From the NCBI RefSeq assembly GCF_010500865.1, contig NZ_JAAAWN010000003.1, forward strand, positions 62,001-126,000: DNA of 64,000 nucleotides, in the 5' to 3' direction. Of the stretch, positions 19,216-30,554 are shown in pieces. Source of the DNA: Alteromonas profundi (GTDB taxonomy: Bacteria; Pseudomonadota; Gammaproteobacteria; Enterobacterales; Alteromonadaceae). Made by a program: the position numbers and the translations under genes. Numbering within the stretch: the first letter of the stretch is position 1; every line of letters starts with the position of its first letter. Below the pieces are notes generated by a model. The model did no database searches and was not told where the DNA came from. It was given only the letters and a program-made list of their open reading frames with translations.

Positions 19216-20660
19216 TTATCACCCACCTTAAGTAAGGTCGCTGGTTCCATATTAGTGTCGGCAAGTAGCTTGGCAATTTGACCAATGTTCCCCGCCCCTT
19301 GAGTCATCACAATATCGCCATCTTGTAAAATATTGGCAAGAATACCTGGAAGCGCCGCTTTATCGCCTACGTAAACCGGCTCAATTTGCCCCCGTTGACG
19401 TATAGACCGACACAAAGATTTACTGTCTACGCCTTCAATTGGCTGTTCGCTTGCTGCATATACATCAAGCAGCAGCAAAGTATCAACACTGGATAACACA
19501 TCAACAAAATCTTCATACAGGTCTCGGGTTCGCGTGTAGCGGTGGGGTTGATAGACCATAACTAAGCGCTTATCAGGCCAGTTTGCCCGGGCCGCCGCTA
19601 TGGTGGCCCTTACTTCGGTAGGGTGGTGTCCATAGTCATCGACCAAACACACCTCACCACAAGAAGTTGAAAAGCTACCTAGCTGTTCAAACCTGCGGCC
19701 GATACCGCCAAAGCTAGCCAGTGCTTTTACAATAGCAGCATCTTCAATACCTTCATCGGTGGCAACGGCAATAGCTGCCAACGCGTTTAATACATTGTGA
19801 TTACCGGTAAGATTCAAGGTAATATCAAGCGGAGCAAGATGCGGCCTGATAACTGTAAAATTCGCTTTGCCAAAGGACAAAGTGATATTTTCTGCACGAT
19901 AATCGTTATTCTGCTCAAACCCATAGGTAATGATGTTACGCCCTATACGCGGTCGAATTTCCTGAATATTAGTGTCGTCGCCGCAAACAATGGCCTGCCC
20001 ATAAAAGGGCAGATTGGACAGAAAATCAACGAAGGTGTCTTTTACTTTTGAAAAATCCCCTCCGTAGGTATCCATATGATCAGCTTCAATATTTGTTACA
20101 ACCGAGACCATGGGCTGTAGGTGTAAAAATGACGCATCACTTTCATCGGCTTCAGCAATAAGATAACGACTTGTACCCAGCCTGGCATTTGTACCAGCAC
20201 TATTGAGCAACCCCCCTATAACGAAGGTTGGGTCATACTCTGCCTGAGCAAAAATAGTCGCAATTAGGCTGGTAGTGGTCGTTTTGCCATGGGTTCCGGC
20301 CACCGCAATGCCATGCCTAAAACGCATGAGCTCGGCTAACATTTCTGCCCGACGGATAATCGGTATACGTTGTTCACGGGCGGTAATAATTTCTGGGTTG
20401 GCCTCGTTTATCGCGCTCGATACTACGATAACGTCCATGCCTTCAACATTTTCTGCACGATGGCCAATTTTCACCGTTGCACCTAGGCTGGATAGCCGTT
20501 CAGTCATGGCGCCTTGTTGAATGTCAGACCCTGAAATCTGATAGCCTTCGTTAAGCAATACTTCAGCAATACCGCCCATACCAGCACCGCCGATGCCGAT
20601 AAAAAATATGTTACTGACCCGACGCATTTGCGGGCTCTCAAATGGAGTTTTAAAAACCAT
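19212..20660 (-). CDS. murC: UDP-N-acetylmuramate--L-alanine ligase MurC
   Basis: Cytoplasmic Mur ligase that adds L-Ala to UDP-MurNAc. The 482 residues contain the N-terminal Rossmann domain [17 protein letters not shown] near 19-35, the ATP loop [16 protein letters not shown] near 119, the [13 protein letters not shown] motif, [14 protein letters not shown] and the C-terminal [14 protein letters not shown] and [12 protein letters not shown] motifs. It shares one base with the murG stop (TAATG) and four with ddl, so translation is coupled through the cluster. Confidence 0.98.
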   Translation of the reverse strand: MVFKTPFESPQMRRVSNIFFIGIGGAGMGGIAEVLLNEGYQISGSDIQQGAMTERLSSLGATVKIGHRAENVEGMDVIVVSSAINEANPEIITAREQRIPIIRRAEMLAELMRFRHGIAVAGTHGKTTTTSLIATIFAQAEYDPTFVIGGLLNSAGTNARLGTSRYLIAEADESDASFLHLQPMVSVVTNIEADHMDTYGGDFSKVKDTFVDFLSNLPFYGQAIVCGDDTNIQEIRPRIGRNIITYGFEQNNDYRAENITLSFGKANFTVIRPHLAPLDITLNLTGNHNVLNALAAIAVATDEGIEDAAIVKALASFGGIGRRFEQLGSFSTSCGEVCLVDDYGHHPTEVRATIAAARANWPDKRLVMVYQPHRYTRTRDLYEDFVDVLSSVDTLLLLDVYAASEQPIEGVDSKSLCRSIRQRGQIEPVYVGDKAALPGILANILQDGDIVMTQGAGNIGQIAKLLADTNMEPATLLKVGDK

Positions 20661-21736
20661 TACTCCCCTTCTCCTACCACTGTTTTACAGTGGTTAACGA
20701 CTTTTTCAGTGGCCTGGTGACCTGCGTACTTACGCGCAATCTCACCCATTTCAACGCAATCGGATGGGTGGGTTACCCAATGTTTAATTGCCGGCCCTAA
20801 ATTGTTTGTGAGTTGTGATTGCGCAATCATGACCGCAGCATTGTGCTTAACCAGTGATTGTGCATTCTTCGTTTGGTGATCATCAACCGCATGAGGCAGG
20901 GGGACAAAAATGGCGGCGCGTCCCGCAGCGGCAACTTCGGCTACGGTTAACGCACCCGCACGGCATACCACAAAGTCGGCCCATGTATAGGCCTGTGCCA
21001 TATCGTCGATAAAGTCGCTTACCTCAGCATCAACGCCTACTTCCCGATAAGCCCCTTGTACTGCTTGGCTATTCCCCTTTCCACATTGATGACGAATTTG
21101 AATGTCCATTAAACCTGACACCGCCTGGGGTACCGTATCGTTTAGTACTTTCGCGCCTAAGCTGCCGCCTACCACTAACATACGTAATGTTCGCTTAGCA
21201 ATGTCTGAGGTCGGGGGGACAGCCCAGATCTCATCTCGAACAGGATTTCCCACTGTGTGAAGCTTACTGCTCGGTATTGAAAATTGATCCTTAGCATCCT
21301 CGAAGCCCAGCAACACCAAGTTAGCGATACGCGCCAACAGTTTATTGGTCATGCCTGCCGCAGCGTTTTGTTCGTGGATAACCAGCTTTATACCGAGAGA
21401 TTTTGCCGCAACCCCGCCGGGGCCGCTGGCATAGCCACCAAATCCAATGACTAAATCTGGGTTAATACGTTTGATAATGCGTCGTGCTGAAAATAAGCTT
21501 TTAACCAGCGCCACTACACCTGTGATTTTGGCTTTAATGCCTTTGCCGCGTATGCCACGTACGGGGATAAAGTGAATGGGGATACCGTGCTTAGGCACAA
21601 CCTCAGCTTCCATTCGCTCTGCTGTACCAAGCCATTCTATATGCCAACCAATATGTGTGAGGGCATGGGCTACTGCTAACCCTGGAAAAACGTGGCCACC
21701 GGTGCCGCCGGCCATAATAAGGCATCGCTTAGTCAT
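20660..21736 (-). CDS. murG: UDP-GlcNAc:lipid I N-acetylglucosaminyltransferase MurG
   Basis: Peripheral membrane GT-B enzyme that turns lipid I into lipid II. The start ATG 21736 is chosen because AAGGAGG lies 6 nt upstream; an in-frame start at 21757 falls inside ftsW. The 358 residues include [16 protein letters not shown] near 8-23, [23 protein letters not shown], the donor-site [10 protein letters not shown] and [18 protein letters not shown], followed by [14 protein letters not shown]. It overlaps the ftsW stop by 8 bp. Confidence 0.97.
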   Translation of the reverse strand: MTKRCLIMAGGTGGHVFPGLAVAHALTHIGWHIEWLGTAERMEAEVVPKHGIPIHFIPVRGIRGKGIKAKITGVVALVKSLFSARRIIKRINPDLVIGFGGYASGPGGVAAKSLGIKLVIHEQNAAAGMTNKLLARIANLVLLGFEDAKDQFSIPSSKLHTVGNPVRDEIWAVPPTSDIAKRTLRMLVVGGSLGAKVLNDTVPQAVSGLMDIQIRHQCGKGNSQAVQGAYREVGVDAEVSDFIDDMAQAYTWADFVVCRAGALTVAEVAAAGRAAIFVPLPHAVDDHQTKNAQSLVKHNAAVMIAQSQLTNNLGPAIKHWVTHPSDCVEMGEIARKYAGHQATEKVVNHCKTVVGEGE

Positions 21737-23096
21737 TATCAGCCTCCTTGGCAACACGCGCGAGTATAGCTTTTATTCCTGCTTTACCGTCGCTATCAGA
21801 GGTATTTGATGCTTCATCTTGGTTACGGTTACGCGCAGACTCCTCATCATCCGCTATACGCTTGGTAGATGCTTTTGGTTTAGTGGATGCTGACGCTTTT
21901 TTTGTCTTGTTATGATCACTACGCCCTATCGCCTGCACTCCATCGACTCTTAATTCGAAATCGATGCGTAGCAAAATGGCTACCGCCACTGACATAACAA
22001 TAAGTGACGAACCGCCATAACTCACCAGCGGCAGTGTGAGCCCTTTTGTGGGCAATATGCCCGCGCTAGCACCAATATTCACTGCAGTTTGAAAGCTAAA
22101 CCAAATGCCTATGCTATAAGCCAAATAGCCCTCAAAAGGGCGCGAGTGTTCAAGGGCCCGATTGCCTATTTTAAGTGCTTTGATGACCATACATAAGATA
22201 AGACCAAGTACGCTTAGCACGCCTACAAAGCCTAATTCTTCGGCTAATATCGCCATTACAAAATCGGTATGTGCTTCAGGAAGGAACTCTAGTTTTTGTA
22301 AGCTGTTACCGAGCCCCTGCCCAAACCAATTACCTCGTCCGTAAGCCATTAGCGACTGGGTTAACTGATAACCGGCACCAAAAGGATCGGCCCAAGGGTC
22401 GAGGAAGGACGTCACCCGTTTAAGGCGGTACTCTTCAAATACAATTAACGCAACTACAGCCATGAGCCCAGCGAAAACCAGTGCAAAGAATTGCCACAGA
22501 CGAGCGCCCGCTAAGAAAAGTAAACCTATGGTAGTGGCAAACATAACAACTACCGTTCCCAAGTCGGGTTGAATAAGTAGCAACATAGCTAGCATGAAAA
22601 AGACCGCCAATGGCTTGATAAAGCCTTTTAAGTTCTCGGTAACTTCTTCATAGCGACGTACCAAATAACCGGCCAAATAAGTGAAGAAAAACAACTTAGC
22701 GGGTTCGGCAGCTTGAATTGTAATAGGGCCGATAGCAAGCCAACGCGTACTGCCATTCACTGAGCGCCCCACTATGAGCACGGCTATTAACAGCCCCAAG
22801 GCTACAAGCAGTAAATAAGGATTAAAGGTACGCCAAAATTGCATGGGTAGCTGTAATACGCCCATCGCCGCAACCATCGCCAATATAATGTAAATACCGT
22901 GGCGGATAGCAAAATAAAAGGGGTTATCGTGTAACCTATCGGCCACTGGCATAGAGGCAGACGTAACAATGATAATGCCGATGCTCATCAGCGCAATAGC
23001 CACCAGAATAAGTAAGGTGTCATAAGGCGCTTGAGGGCGTTGCTCATCGTGGCGTGCTGCAAATAACGCACTTAAACTGGTAGCAGTGCTATTCAT
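21729..23096 (-). CDS. ftsW: SEDS peptidoglycan glycosyltransferase FtsW
   Basis: Polytopic SEDS glycosyltransferase that polymerises septal peptidoglycan with FtsI. The 455 residues include about ten membrane segments up to residue 385 and the SEDS motifs ARRLWQFF-like [44 protein letters not shown] and [19 protein letters not shown]. The essential Asp in the large periplasmic loop falls in the HTDFV segment context. The C-terminal 60 residues form a Lys/Ala/Asp-rich cytoplasmic tail ([14 protein letters not shown]), longer than in E. coli. The start overlaps the murD stop by 4 bp. Confidence 0.96.
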   Translation of the reverse strand: MNSTATSLSALFAARHDEQRPQAPYDTLLILVAIALMSIGIIIVTSASMPVADRLHDNPFYFAIRHGIYIILAMVAAMGVLQLPMQFWRTFNPYLLLVALGLLIAVLIVGRSVNGSTRWLAIGPITIQAAEPAKLFFFTYLAGYLVRRYEEVTENLKGFIKPLAVFFMLAMLLLIQPDLGTVVVMFATTIGLLFLAGARLWQFFALVFAGLMAVVALIVFEEYRLKRVTSFLDPWADPFGAGYQLTQSLMAYGRGNWFGQGLGNSLQKLEFLPEAHTDFVMAILAEELGFVGVLSVLGLILCMVIKALKIGNRALEHSRPFEGYLAYSIGIWFSFQTAVNIGASAGILPTKGLTLPLVSYGGSSLIVMSVAVAILLRIDFELRVDGVQAIGRSDHNKTKKASASTKPKASTKRIADDEESARNRNQDEASNTSDSDGKAGIKAILARVAKEADND

Positions 23097-24430
23097 GATG
23101 CCCTCCGCCGGGTAATAGCTTCGGCAAATACCTGAGCACGATGAATATAGTTATCGAACATATCGATACTTGCGCACGCGGGCGATAGTAGCACTACATC
23201 ATTGGGTTTAGCGGCACAATACGCTGCGCTCACTGCCTCATCCATGGTGGCTACAACGCGCGTATTGGCAAATAAAGGGACAAACTTATCGGCATCTTTA
23301 CCTAGTGCAAATACCTGCGATACGGTTTCTTTCATGGCCGCTTTCAGCGGCGAAAGATCTGCCCCTTTCGCATCGCCGCCAGCAATTAACAAAATATTCC
23401 CACCCGTGGTTGGCGCTAACCCTTCTAATGCGGCTATGGTGGCGCCGACATTCGTGGCTTTAGAATCATCTATCCAACGCACACCATTGACTTGAGCTAT
23501 TTCGATACACCGATGAGGGGCAGAAATAAAGGTGCTTACTTGGCGAGCAAGATAGGCAATATCAATATCAACCAACGTTTTTAAGCTGTAACAAAGCGCA
23601 AGCGCTGCCATCACGTTTAGCACGTTGTGCATGCCTGCCAAGGTTATATCATCGGTATTGAGTAAGGCGTCGCCATTTAGGGTAATAACCCCTTCGCTAA
23701 CGCCAAACCCTTGTTCGGTTTCAGATAAGCCATAGTCTATAGTGGCTTCAACAGGGCTATTGGGCTGGCAATATTTTTCACCTCGCCCCACTACTGCGTA
23801 ACGGCAATGCTGAAAAATTCGCTGCTTTGCAGCGATGTATTGCGTAAGGCTACCATGTCTATCAAGGTGATCTTCAGTGATATTGAGAATACAGGCCCCG
23901 TGCAATTGTAAGCTTGAGGTGGTTTCTAGTTGAAAACTCGACAGCTCAAGCACAATAACATCGTACTGATTTGCTAAAGTAGCTAAAACGGGCAACCCCA
24001 CGTTACCTGCGGCTACTGCGTTTAAGCCACAGGCGTTTAACAAGTGCTCAGTAAGTTTAGTAACAGTAGTTTTGCCATTTGAGCCAGTAATACCAATGAC
24101 AGGGGTACGGTTTAGCCGTGCAAATAACTCGACATCGCCAATTACTTCTATACCTTCACGCTTCGCCTGTTGCACCTGCTCAATATTGGGTGAAAGGCCC
24201 GGGCTTAATACCAGGGTATCGACCCCTTTAAAGTAATCGGGGGTGAGTTTGCCGTGAGCGATCTCTACTTCATACCCTATAGCATCAAGTTCAGGGGCAA
24301 GTGATACGTTTTCTCGCGTATCAAAGGCTTTCACTTTCGCTCCCTGTTCTAATAAGAAACGCACACATGCCTGCCCGGTAAGACCTAGGCCGGCAACGAT
24401 GTAAGTATGTGTGCGAACGTTGTAACTCAT
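23093..24430 (-). CDS. murD: UDP-N-acetylmuramoyl-L-alanine--D-glutamate ligase MurD
   Basis: Mur ligase that adds D-Glu. The 445-residue protein shows the N-terminal [15 protein letters not shown], the ATP loop [16 protein letters not shown] near 109-124, [35 protein letters not shown] with the ATP-ribose-binding Asp, and the C-terminal [18 protein letters not shown]. The [10 protein letters not shown] motif is also intact. It begins 15 bp after the mraY stop. Confidence 0.97.
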   Translation of the reverse strand: MSYNVRTHTYIVAGLGLTGQACVRFLLEQGAKVKAFDTRENVSLAPELDAIGYEVEIAHGKLTPDYFKGVDTLVLSPGLSPNIEQVQQAKREGIEVIGDVELFARLNRTPVIGITGSNGKTTVTKLTEHLLNACGLNAVAAGNVGLPVLATLANQYDVIVLELSSFQLETTSSLQLHGACILNITEDHLDRHGSLTQYIAAKQRIFQHCRYAVVGRGEKYCQPNSPVEATIDYGLSETEQGFGVSEGVITLNGDALLNTDDITLAGMHNVLNVMAALALCYSLKTLVDIDIAYLARQVSTFISAPHRCIEIAQVNGVRWIDDSKATNVGATIAALEGLAPTTGGNILLIAGGDAKGADLSPLKAAMKETVSQVFALGKDADKFVPLFANTRVVATMDEAVSAAYCAAKPNDVVLLSPACASIDMFDNYIHRAQVFAEAITRRRAS

Positions 24431-24445
24431 GGGTCGATTAACTCG

Positions 24446-25528
24446 TTATCTAAGTTTAAGGGTGGCAAGGCCAACCAATACTAAAATGATAGAAATGATC
24501 CAAAAGCGCACGATAACCCGTGGCTCTGGCCAGCCCTTTAGCTCGTAATGATGGTGAATAGGTGCCATACGGAATATGCGCTGACCGCGTAACTTGTACG
24601 ACCCCACCTGCAATATCACCGAAACCGTTTCCATTACAAACACTCCCCCCATAATAATAAGTACAATTTCCTGTCTTACTAATACGGCTAATACACCTAA
24701 GGTTCCCCCTAAGGCCAATGAACCTACATCCCCCATAAAAACCTGTGCCGGATAGGTGTTAAACCATAAGAAACCTAACCCTGCGCCCACCATGGCGGTA
24801 CACACAATAACCAGTTCGCTGGTAAGAGGAATATGGGGAATGTTGAGGTAGCTTGCGAAATTCGCATTGCCAGTAACATAGGCAAAAATAGCAAAGGCCC
24901 CGGCCACTAATATGGTAGGCACAATGGCTAAGCCATCTAAGCCATCTGTTAGGTTTACCGCGTTGCTGGTGCCCACAATGGCAAAATAGGTAATTAAGAT
25001 AAAGAAAATACCCAGTTGAGGGAAAACCTCTTTAAAAAACGGTACCAGCAACGAGGTTTCTGCACTTAACGATGCACTACTATAGAGATAAAACGCGACC
25101 CCTATTGCAACGACAGATTGCCAAAAATACTTCCACCGTGCGATCAGCCCCTTCGAGTCTTTGCGAATAACTTTGCGATAGTCATCCACAAAGCCAATAA
25201 TTCCATACGCAATAACCACGGTGAGGGTAACCAGTACATAGCGATTTGATAGGTCTGCCCACAGCAATATACTAATAATGATAGCGGCAAGTATGAGCAG
25301 GCCCCCCATAGTGGGCGTACCCGATTTTGAAAGATGGCTTTGCGGGCCATCATCTCGTACCGTCTGCCCTATCTGCATGCGCTGTAGATAGCGGATCATT
25401 TTGGGGCCAATGAAAATTGCGATAAGCAACGCCGTAAGTGTGCTTAAAATAGCCCGTAAGGTTAGGTATGAAAATACGTTAAACCCTGAATCAAATTGTG
25501 TAAGCCAGTCGGCTAGCCAAATTAACAT
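24446..25528 (-). CDS. mraY: Phospho-N-acetylmuramoyl-pentapeptide-transferase MraY
   Basis: Integral membrane enzyme that transfers phospho-MurNAc-pentapeptide to undecaprenyl phosphate to form lipid I. The 360 residues match E. coli exactly in length. Signatures are [18 protein letters not shown] near 60-77, GFVDDYRKV with the Asp pair, [26 protein letters not shown], and the C-terminal [18 protein letters not shown]. About ten membrane segments are predicted by eye. It overlaps the end of murF by 7 bp. Confidence 0.98.
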   Translation of the reverse strand: MLIWLADWLTQFDSGFNVFSYLTLRAILSTLTALLIAIFIGPKMIRYLQRMQIGQTVRDDGPQSHLSKSGTPTMGGLLILAAIIISILLWADLSNRYVLVTLTVVIAYGIIGFVDDYRKVIRKDSKGLIARWKYFWQSVVAIGVAFYLYSSASLSAETSLLVPFFKEVFPQLGIFFILITYFAIVGTSNAVNLTDGLDGLAIVPTILVAGAFAIFAYVTGNANFASYLNIPHIPLTSELVIVCTAMVGAGLGFLWFNTYPAQVFMGDVGSLALGGTLGVLAVLVRQEIVLIIMGGVFVMETVSVILQVGSYKLRGQRIFRMAPIHHHYELKGWPEPRVIVRFWIISIILVLVGLATLKLR

Positions 25529-26925
25529 GCAATGCGCTCCCGACGGCTATTGAACTTTCCCAAAGAAGAGGCCTCTATCGCCTCTACCACGCGTTCCATG
25601 TGCGAACTGCGCGAACCTTTAACTAAGATTGAAACCTGTTGCTGCGCAGGGAATGCTTCACCCTCGATTGCGCGTACAAGGGTTTCTACATGTTTGAAAT
25701 GTCCACCTTTGCCGGCAAACGCCTCACTGGCAGCGCCACTTAACTCGCCCATGGTATACATGTAATCAATTGATTTTTGCTTTGCGTAGTTACCCACCTG
25801 CTGATGGTAATGATAAGACTGCTCACCTAGTTCTTTCATATCACCCAATATCAAGATGGTAATACCTGAGAAGCTATTTAAGGTATCGATTGCGGCGGTT
25901 ACCGAGGCCACATTCGCGTTGTAAGAGTCATCGAGTAAACGCACATTATTTGTCAGTGGCTTCACGGTTAACCGGCCACTCACTTGTTGCATACTCAATA
26001 AGCCTTCGCGAACATTGTCTAATGATGCTCCAACCTGCACGGTCAACGCTGCGGCAACCAATGCATTTCCAACATTATGAAGGCCTGGAATAGTAAGCTT
26101 TACAGCTTGCTTCTCTTGGGGTGTGCAAAGCACAAATTCAGCGCAACCTTGATCATCAATAGTGATATTTTCGGCATGGTAGTCAGCGTTATTTTTTTGC
26201 TCGGGTGAAAAGGTCAGCGTAGACGTATCTTTTAGCTCGCTTAACCAAAGTTCGGCAAACGGGCTGTCGATATTAACGATGGCAGTCCCCGTCTCTCCCA
26301 GCCCCTCAAATATTTCGCACTTCGCACGGGCCACGCCTTGCACACTGCCAAACCCTTCAAGGTGAGAGGCTGCAGCATTTACAATTGTGGCAACATCTGG
26401 TTTTACCAAATGCGTTGTATAAGCGATTTCACCTGCGTGATTAGCGCCTAATTCCAGCACCGCATACTCATGATGCGACGCTAATCGCAGTAGCGTAAGC
26501 GGCACGCCGATATCGTTATTAAAGTTGCCTTTTGTGGCCAGTACAGCGCCTTTACAGGCTAAAATAGCGGCGCACATCTCTTTCACTGTGGTTTTTCCGC
26601 TACTGCCGGTAATGGCAATTGTTTTAGGCGCAACATGACGCTTTACGGCCGCACCAAGACGCCCTAACGCTATCTTGGTATCTGGTACTGCAATCACCGG
26701 CACCTTAGCGTCAACATTTTCGCTGGCTATAATGGCGCTGGCCCCAGCTGCTACTGCTTGTTCAATGAAATCATGGCCATTAAAGTTGTTGCCTTTAAGC
26801 GCTAAATACACCGCACCCGCTTCTATTGCGCGCGTATCGGTGCTTACCGAATTTACGCTAACATCCTGCCCTATTAGTTCGCCGTCTATCTGACTGGCTA
26901 TCCAAGACAGCGTTGTTGTTATCAT
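25522..26925 (-). CDS. murF: UDP-N-acetylmuramoyl-tripeptide--D-alanyl-D-alanine ligase MurF
   Basis: Adds D-Ala-D-Ala to the UDP-MurNAc tripeptide. The 467 residues carry the N-terminal substrate domain with [18 protein letters not shown], the ATP loop [15 protein letters not shown] near 107-121, [23 protein letters not shown], and the C-terminal [13 protein letters not shown] and [12 protein letters not shown] motifs, all family-specific. It shares ATGA with the murE stop. Ddl, which makes its dipeptide substrate, is encoded downstream in the same cluster. Confidence 0.97.
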   Translation of the reverse strand: MITTTLSWIASQIDGELIGQDVSVNSVSTDTRAIEAGAVYLALKGNNFNGHDFIEQAVAAGASAIIASENVDAKVPVIAVPDTKIALGRLGAAVKRHVAPKTIAITGSSGKTTVKEMCAAILACKGAVLATKGNFNNDIGVPLTLLRLASHHEYAVLELGANHAGEIAYTTHLVKPDVATIVNAAASHLEGFGSVQGVARAKCEIFEGLGETGTAIVNIDSPFAELWLSELKDTSTLTFSPEQKNNADYHAENITIDDQGCAEFVLCTPQEKQAVKLTIPGLHNVGNALVAAALTVQVGASLDNVREGLLSMQQVSGRLTVKPLTNNVRLLDDSYNANVASVTAAIDTLNSFSGITILILGDMKELGEQSYHYHQQVGNYAKQKSIDYMYTMGELSGAASEAFAGKGGHFKHVETLVRAIEGEAFPAQQQVSILVKGSRSSHMERVVEAIEASSLGKFNSRRERIAC

Positions 26926-28457
26926 TTGCTGTACTCCTGCTGTAGTCGCGCCACTACTACCCGTTCGTTATACTCTATTTGTTGTGTTCCGATGATTTGA
27001 TAATCTTCGTGGCCTTTGCCCGCTACAATAATGATGTCGCTGTCATTGGCATTATCTAAGCAATAGCGTATTGCTTTCTCGCGGTCAGGTTCTGACACCG
27101 CTATGCGAGGGTTATCTAGCCCTGCTATTACATCATCTGCGATACTTTGAGGCGTTTCACTGCGGCTATTGTCTGTGGTGATTACCACAACATCAGCGCC
27201 CCGCTCAGCCGCCTTACCCATTAACGGTCGCTTGCCTTTATCGCGATCGCCGCCGCAGCCAAATACACACCATACTTTGCCTTTAGCGTGCACTCGCGCA
27301 CTCAACAACACCTTTTCTAACGCATCAGGCGTATGGGCGTAGTCAACTACCACGTTGGCTGCACCTGTGAACGTGAATACTTCCATTCGACCTGGGACAG
27401 GTTGAATGTCATTAACACATTTCACTACGGCGTCGAAGGCTTCATTCTGCGTAAGCAAGCAGGCCACCGCGCTAAGCACATTGAAGATATTAAACTGTCC
27501 AAAAAGGGGCAGAGATATCGGCGCATCTCCCCACGACGTGGACAGCGTAAAATTACACCCCGCGTCATGGTAGGAAACATTTGTGGCGAAACAATGGCGA
27601 TCCTGTGGTGGTTTATGAAGTGGGTTGCTGTTATCTACACCTACCCAAACAACCTCTAAATGATTTTGTGCCTCTTTTGCCCACTGCTTGCTTTGCTCAT
27701 CACAGGCATTCAATACCACGGTGGATAATCCCGGTTGTGTAAGCAGTTTACGCTTCGCTTCTGCGTAGGCCTCCATGGTGCCGTGATAATCTAAGTGATC
27801 GCGACTTAGGTTGGTAAATACTGCTATATCAGTATTTACTTTTGACAGACGCCCTTGCACTAAGGCATGAGAACTTGCTTCAAACGCAGTATGTCGAACG
27901 TCACTAAGCACAAAGTTTGCCAACAAGGACTGAATACGAATTGGATCTGGGGTTGTATTCGCCGCTGGTGTAGTTAACCATTGTGTTTCACTGCCCTCAT
28001 ACACGCTGCTACCTAGTGTCCCGATACTTGCGCTACGTGTTCCTAACGCATCCTTTAGCTGCGTAAGCATTTGAACTGTAGAGGTTTTTCCATTAGTCCC
28101 TGTTACAGCCACCGTGGTCATCTTAGTGGCAGGTTCATTGTAAAAAGCCGCAGCCAACGCAGATAACATTTGCGGTAGTTGATAAAAAGAGATAATCACA
28201 GAATGGTCGCGCATTTCCATGTGACCATGGGAATGACTGTCGTCGGTTTGCGCCAATATAACCCGCGCGCCCAAGCTAATAGCTTGAGGGATAAAGTCGC
28301 GTCCGTCCCGCGCATGGCCTTTTAATGCAGCAAACGCTAATCGGGTATTCACTTCGCGGCTATCTAAGGTTAGTCCGTCAACACGAATATCTGGGGCATC
28401 AATACCGAAAGTTTTCAGCAACGGTTGAATGCTTTGGGCAAAGGCACTAGCTACCAC
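26922..28457 (-). CDS. murE: UDP-MurNAc-L-alanyl-D-glutamate--2,6-diaminopimelate ligase MurE
   Basis: Adds meso-diaminopimelate to the UDP-MurNAc dipeptide. The 511-residue protein starts at GTG 28457, with GAGGAGG about 6 nt upstream. It shows DSREVNTRLAFAALKGH near 32, VAVTGTNGKTSTVQML with the ATP loop near 117, TNLSRDHLDYHG, and the C-terminal YAHTPDALEK and VFGCGGDRDKGKRPLM motifs. The diaminopimelate-recognition motif, usually DNPR, reads DNSR (in TTDNSRSETP); Asn and Arg are kept, so DAP specificity is still expected. It overlaps the ftsI end by 11 bp. Confidence 0.96.
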   Translation of the reverse strand: MVASAFAQSIQPLLKTFGIDAPDIRVDGLTLDSREVNTRLAFAALKGHARDGRDFIPQAISLGARVILAQTDDSHSHGHMEMRDHSVIISFYQLPQMLSALAAAFYNEPATKMTTVAVTGTNGKTSTVQMLTQLKDALGTRSASIGTLGSSVYEGSETQWLTTPAANTTPDPIRIQSLLANFVLSDVRHTAFEASSHALVQGRLSKVNTDIAVFTNLSRDHLDYHGTMEAYAEAKRKLLTQPGLSTVVLNACDEQSKQWAKEAQNHLEVVWVGVDNSNPLHKPPQDRHCFATNVSYHDAGCNFTLSTSWGDAPISLPLFGQFNIFNVLSAVACLLTQNEAFDAVVKCVNDIQPVPGRMEVFTFTGAANVVVDYAHTPDALEKVLLSARVHAKGKVWCVFGCGGDRDKGKRPLMGKAAERGADVVVITTDNSRSETPQSIADDVIAGLDNPRIAVSEPDREKAIRYCLDNANDSDIIIVAGKGHEDYQIIGTQQIEYNERVVVARLQQEYSK

Positions 28458-30222
28458 TTTGGCCTCCTCTTAACCAAGAACTTGAGGTTACCTGTTTGTC
28501 ATCTGGGGCAACATTTAACATGTGAAGTGCACCGCCCATAATAGAAGAAAATACGGGGGCTGCGGTGTCGCCAGCATGATACAAGTCACCGCCGGGTTCG
28601 TTAATTAATACAATGGTAACCAAGCGCGGATCAGATACCGGTGCAATACCTGCGAAAATGTTCACATACTCTTCACCATAGCCACCTGCCACAGCTTTTC
28701 TACTGGTTCCGGTTTTACCTGCTACGCGATAACCGGGAATGGCCGCTTTTTTAGCGGTACCTCCTCGCTGTGTAACACTTTCCATCATTTGTACTATTGC
28801 CTTTGCATTTTCTTCACTAACCACACGCTCAGACTGCGGCTGCCAGCCAGTTTGCTTAGGCGATTTGATTATATTAAGCGGCTGCTTAATACCACCATTG
28901 GCAATAGTGGCATACAGGCGACCTAGCTGTGCGGTAGTAACTGAAATACCATAGCCAAACGACAAGGTCGCCAATTCAAACTCGGACCAACGGCTACGCT
29001 CATGGAAAATACCGCTGCTTTCGCCAGCCATATTCAAACCTGTATCAGACATCAACCCCATGTTGTAATAGGTGTCGAGTAAGAATGGCTTAGGCACCGA
29101 AAGGGCCAATTTAGACGTCCCCATGTTGCTTGAATGCTGGATGATTTCCTCTAGCGTTAATTCGCCATAGTTGCGAGCGTCTTTCACTAAGCTACCGCCT
29201 AAGCGCATCCAACCTGGGTTGGTATCCACCGTGTCTTCTGGCTCTACTTCACCAAACTCTAACGCAGTAAGTACGGCCATAGGTTTAAGCGCTGAACCCG
29301 GTTCAAACGCGTCTGTGATAACCCGATTTCTCATGCGATGAGCAGAGATATCACTTCGATCATTAGGGTTAAATGAGGGGGCATTGACCATTGCCAACAC
29401 ATCGCCGGTTTTCACATCAATTACAATGGCCGAGGCGGAACTTGACTGGTAATAAATCATCGCCTCTTTTATTTCTTTATAGGCTAGGGCTTGAATGCGC
29501 TGGTCGATAGTTAATTGCAGGTTACCGGCTTCCTCTCCCGAGGTAGTTTCAAGTATCTCAACCTGACGCCCTTTGGCATCGCGACGTATTTTTCGAGAGC
29601 CAGGCGTACCAGTAAGCCACTCATCATACATTCGCTCTAACCCTTCTACCCCGGTATCATCTACATCGGTCATACCGATTAGTTGGGCCGATACTTCACC
29701 CGTTGGGTAATAACGGCGGCTTTCACGGCGTAAATAAATACCGGGAATATCAAGTTTATCAACATACTCTGCCATGGCAGGTGAAACTTGGCGCTGTAGA
29801 TAAACGAAGCGGCGTTTAGGATTGCCCATCTTCTGTTTTAAACTTTCTACGTCTTGGCCTAGCACATCCGCTAAGGCCTGCCAGCGGCGAGGCTCAAGAA
29901 ATCCGTCATTTTCATGGATCACTTTAGGGTCGGCATAAATTGCTCGTACCGGCACACTCACGGCAAGTTCTACACCGTTTCTATCGGTTACCAAGCCCCG
30001 ATAAGTGGGCATATTTCGGGTGCGTAGCGTACGGCTATCGCCTTGCTGTATTAGCTCGTCTGGCTCAATAACCTGAATGTAGGCAGCTCTTGCTGCCAGT
30101 ACAGCAAACACTGAAACAACCACCAACAACACAACCACGAAACGCCAATGCACAAGGCTAGGGGCGACGTTTTGCTTCGCTCCTTTAACCTTTTTATTGC
30201 GTTTCACGGCTGATGTACTCAT
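28447..30222 (-). CDS. ftsI: Septal peptidoglycan transpeptidase FtsI (PBP3)
   Basis: Class B penicillin-binding protein, bitopic, cross-links septal peptidoglycan together with FtsW. The 591 residues have one N-terminal membrane segment near 28-48 (FVVVLLVVVSVFAVLAARA). The pedestal domain includes RGLVTDRNGVELA, and the transpeptidase domain carries the catalytic Ser in FEPGSALKPM (SxxK), HSSNMGTSKLA (SxN) and VAGKTGTSRKA (KTG). The SxxK reads SALK where E. coli has STVK. It overlaps ftsL by 4 bp and murE by 11 bp. Confidence 0.97.
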   Translation of the reverse strand: MSTSAVKRNKKVKGAKQNVAPSLVHWRFVVVLLVVVSVFAVLAARAAYIQVIEPDELIQQGDSRTLRTRNMPTYRGLVTDRNGVELAVSVPVRAIYADPKVIHENDGFLEPRRWQALADVLGQDVESLKQKMGNPKRRFVYLQRQVSPAMAEYVDKLDIPGIYLRRESRRYYPTGEVSAQLIGMTDVDDTGVEGLERMYDEWLTGTPGSRKIRRDAKGRQVEILETTSGEEAGNLQLTIDQRIQALAYKEIKEAMIYYQSSSASAIVIDVKTGDVLAMVNAPSFNPNDRSDISAHRMRNRVITDAFEPGSALKPMAVLTALEFGEVEPEDTVDTNPGWMRLGGSLVKDARNYGELTLEEIIQHSSNMGTSKLALSVPKPFLLDTYYNMGLMSDTGLNMAGESSGIFHERSRWSEFELATLSFGYGISVTTAQLGRLYATIANGGIKQPLNIIKSPKQTGWQPQSERVVSEENAKAIVQMMESVTQRGGTAKKAAIPGYRVAGKTGTSRKAVAGGYGEEYVNIFAGIAPVSDPRLVTIVLINEPGGDLYHAGDTAAPVFSSIMGGALHMLNVAPDDKQVTSSSWLRGGQSGS

Positions 30223-30554
30223 TTTATTTTCACCACCACTTCGTCGTCTGCCGTAGGCCGATACATGTCTAACTGCTTTTCAACCATGGTTTCAATACGG
30301 TTGTGCTCGGTAAGCGCGCGCTGTTCTAGAACAAGATTGCGCCACTCAACATCAAGCTTATCTTTTTCTTCCATTAAGTTTTCTAGAGCGATAACTTGTT
30401 GGCGATTGTGATGACTACCAAGAATAACTGCCATAGCGCTGGCGATAACCGCTAAATACAACAAAACCCGCAACTTGTTGCGGGTCAAATCGGAGACGAT
30501 TATCAGGAGTAATCTGAAGTTCGTATTCGCCTTACCTGGCGCAGTTGTAGTCAT
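30219..30554 (-). CDS. ftsL: Cell division protein FtsL
   Basis: Small bitopic divisome protein that forms a coiled-coil complex with FtsB and FtsQ. The 111 residues hold a cytoplasmic tail of about 28, a membrane segment near 31-49 ([17 protein letters not shown]) and a periplasmic coiled coil near 50-97 ([19 protein letters not shown]). Sequence conservation in this family is low. Identification rests on size, topology and position between rsmH and ftsI, with 4-bp overlaps on both sides. Confidence 0.93.
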   Translation of the reverse strand: MTTTAPGKANTNFRLLLIIVSDLTRNKLRVLLYLAVIASAMAVILGSHHNRQQVIALENLMEEKDKLDVEWRNLVLEQRALTEHNRIETMVEKQLDMYRPTADDEVVVKIK

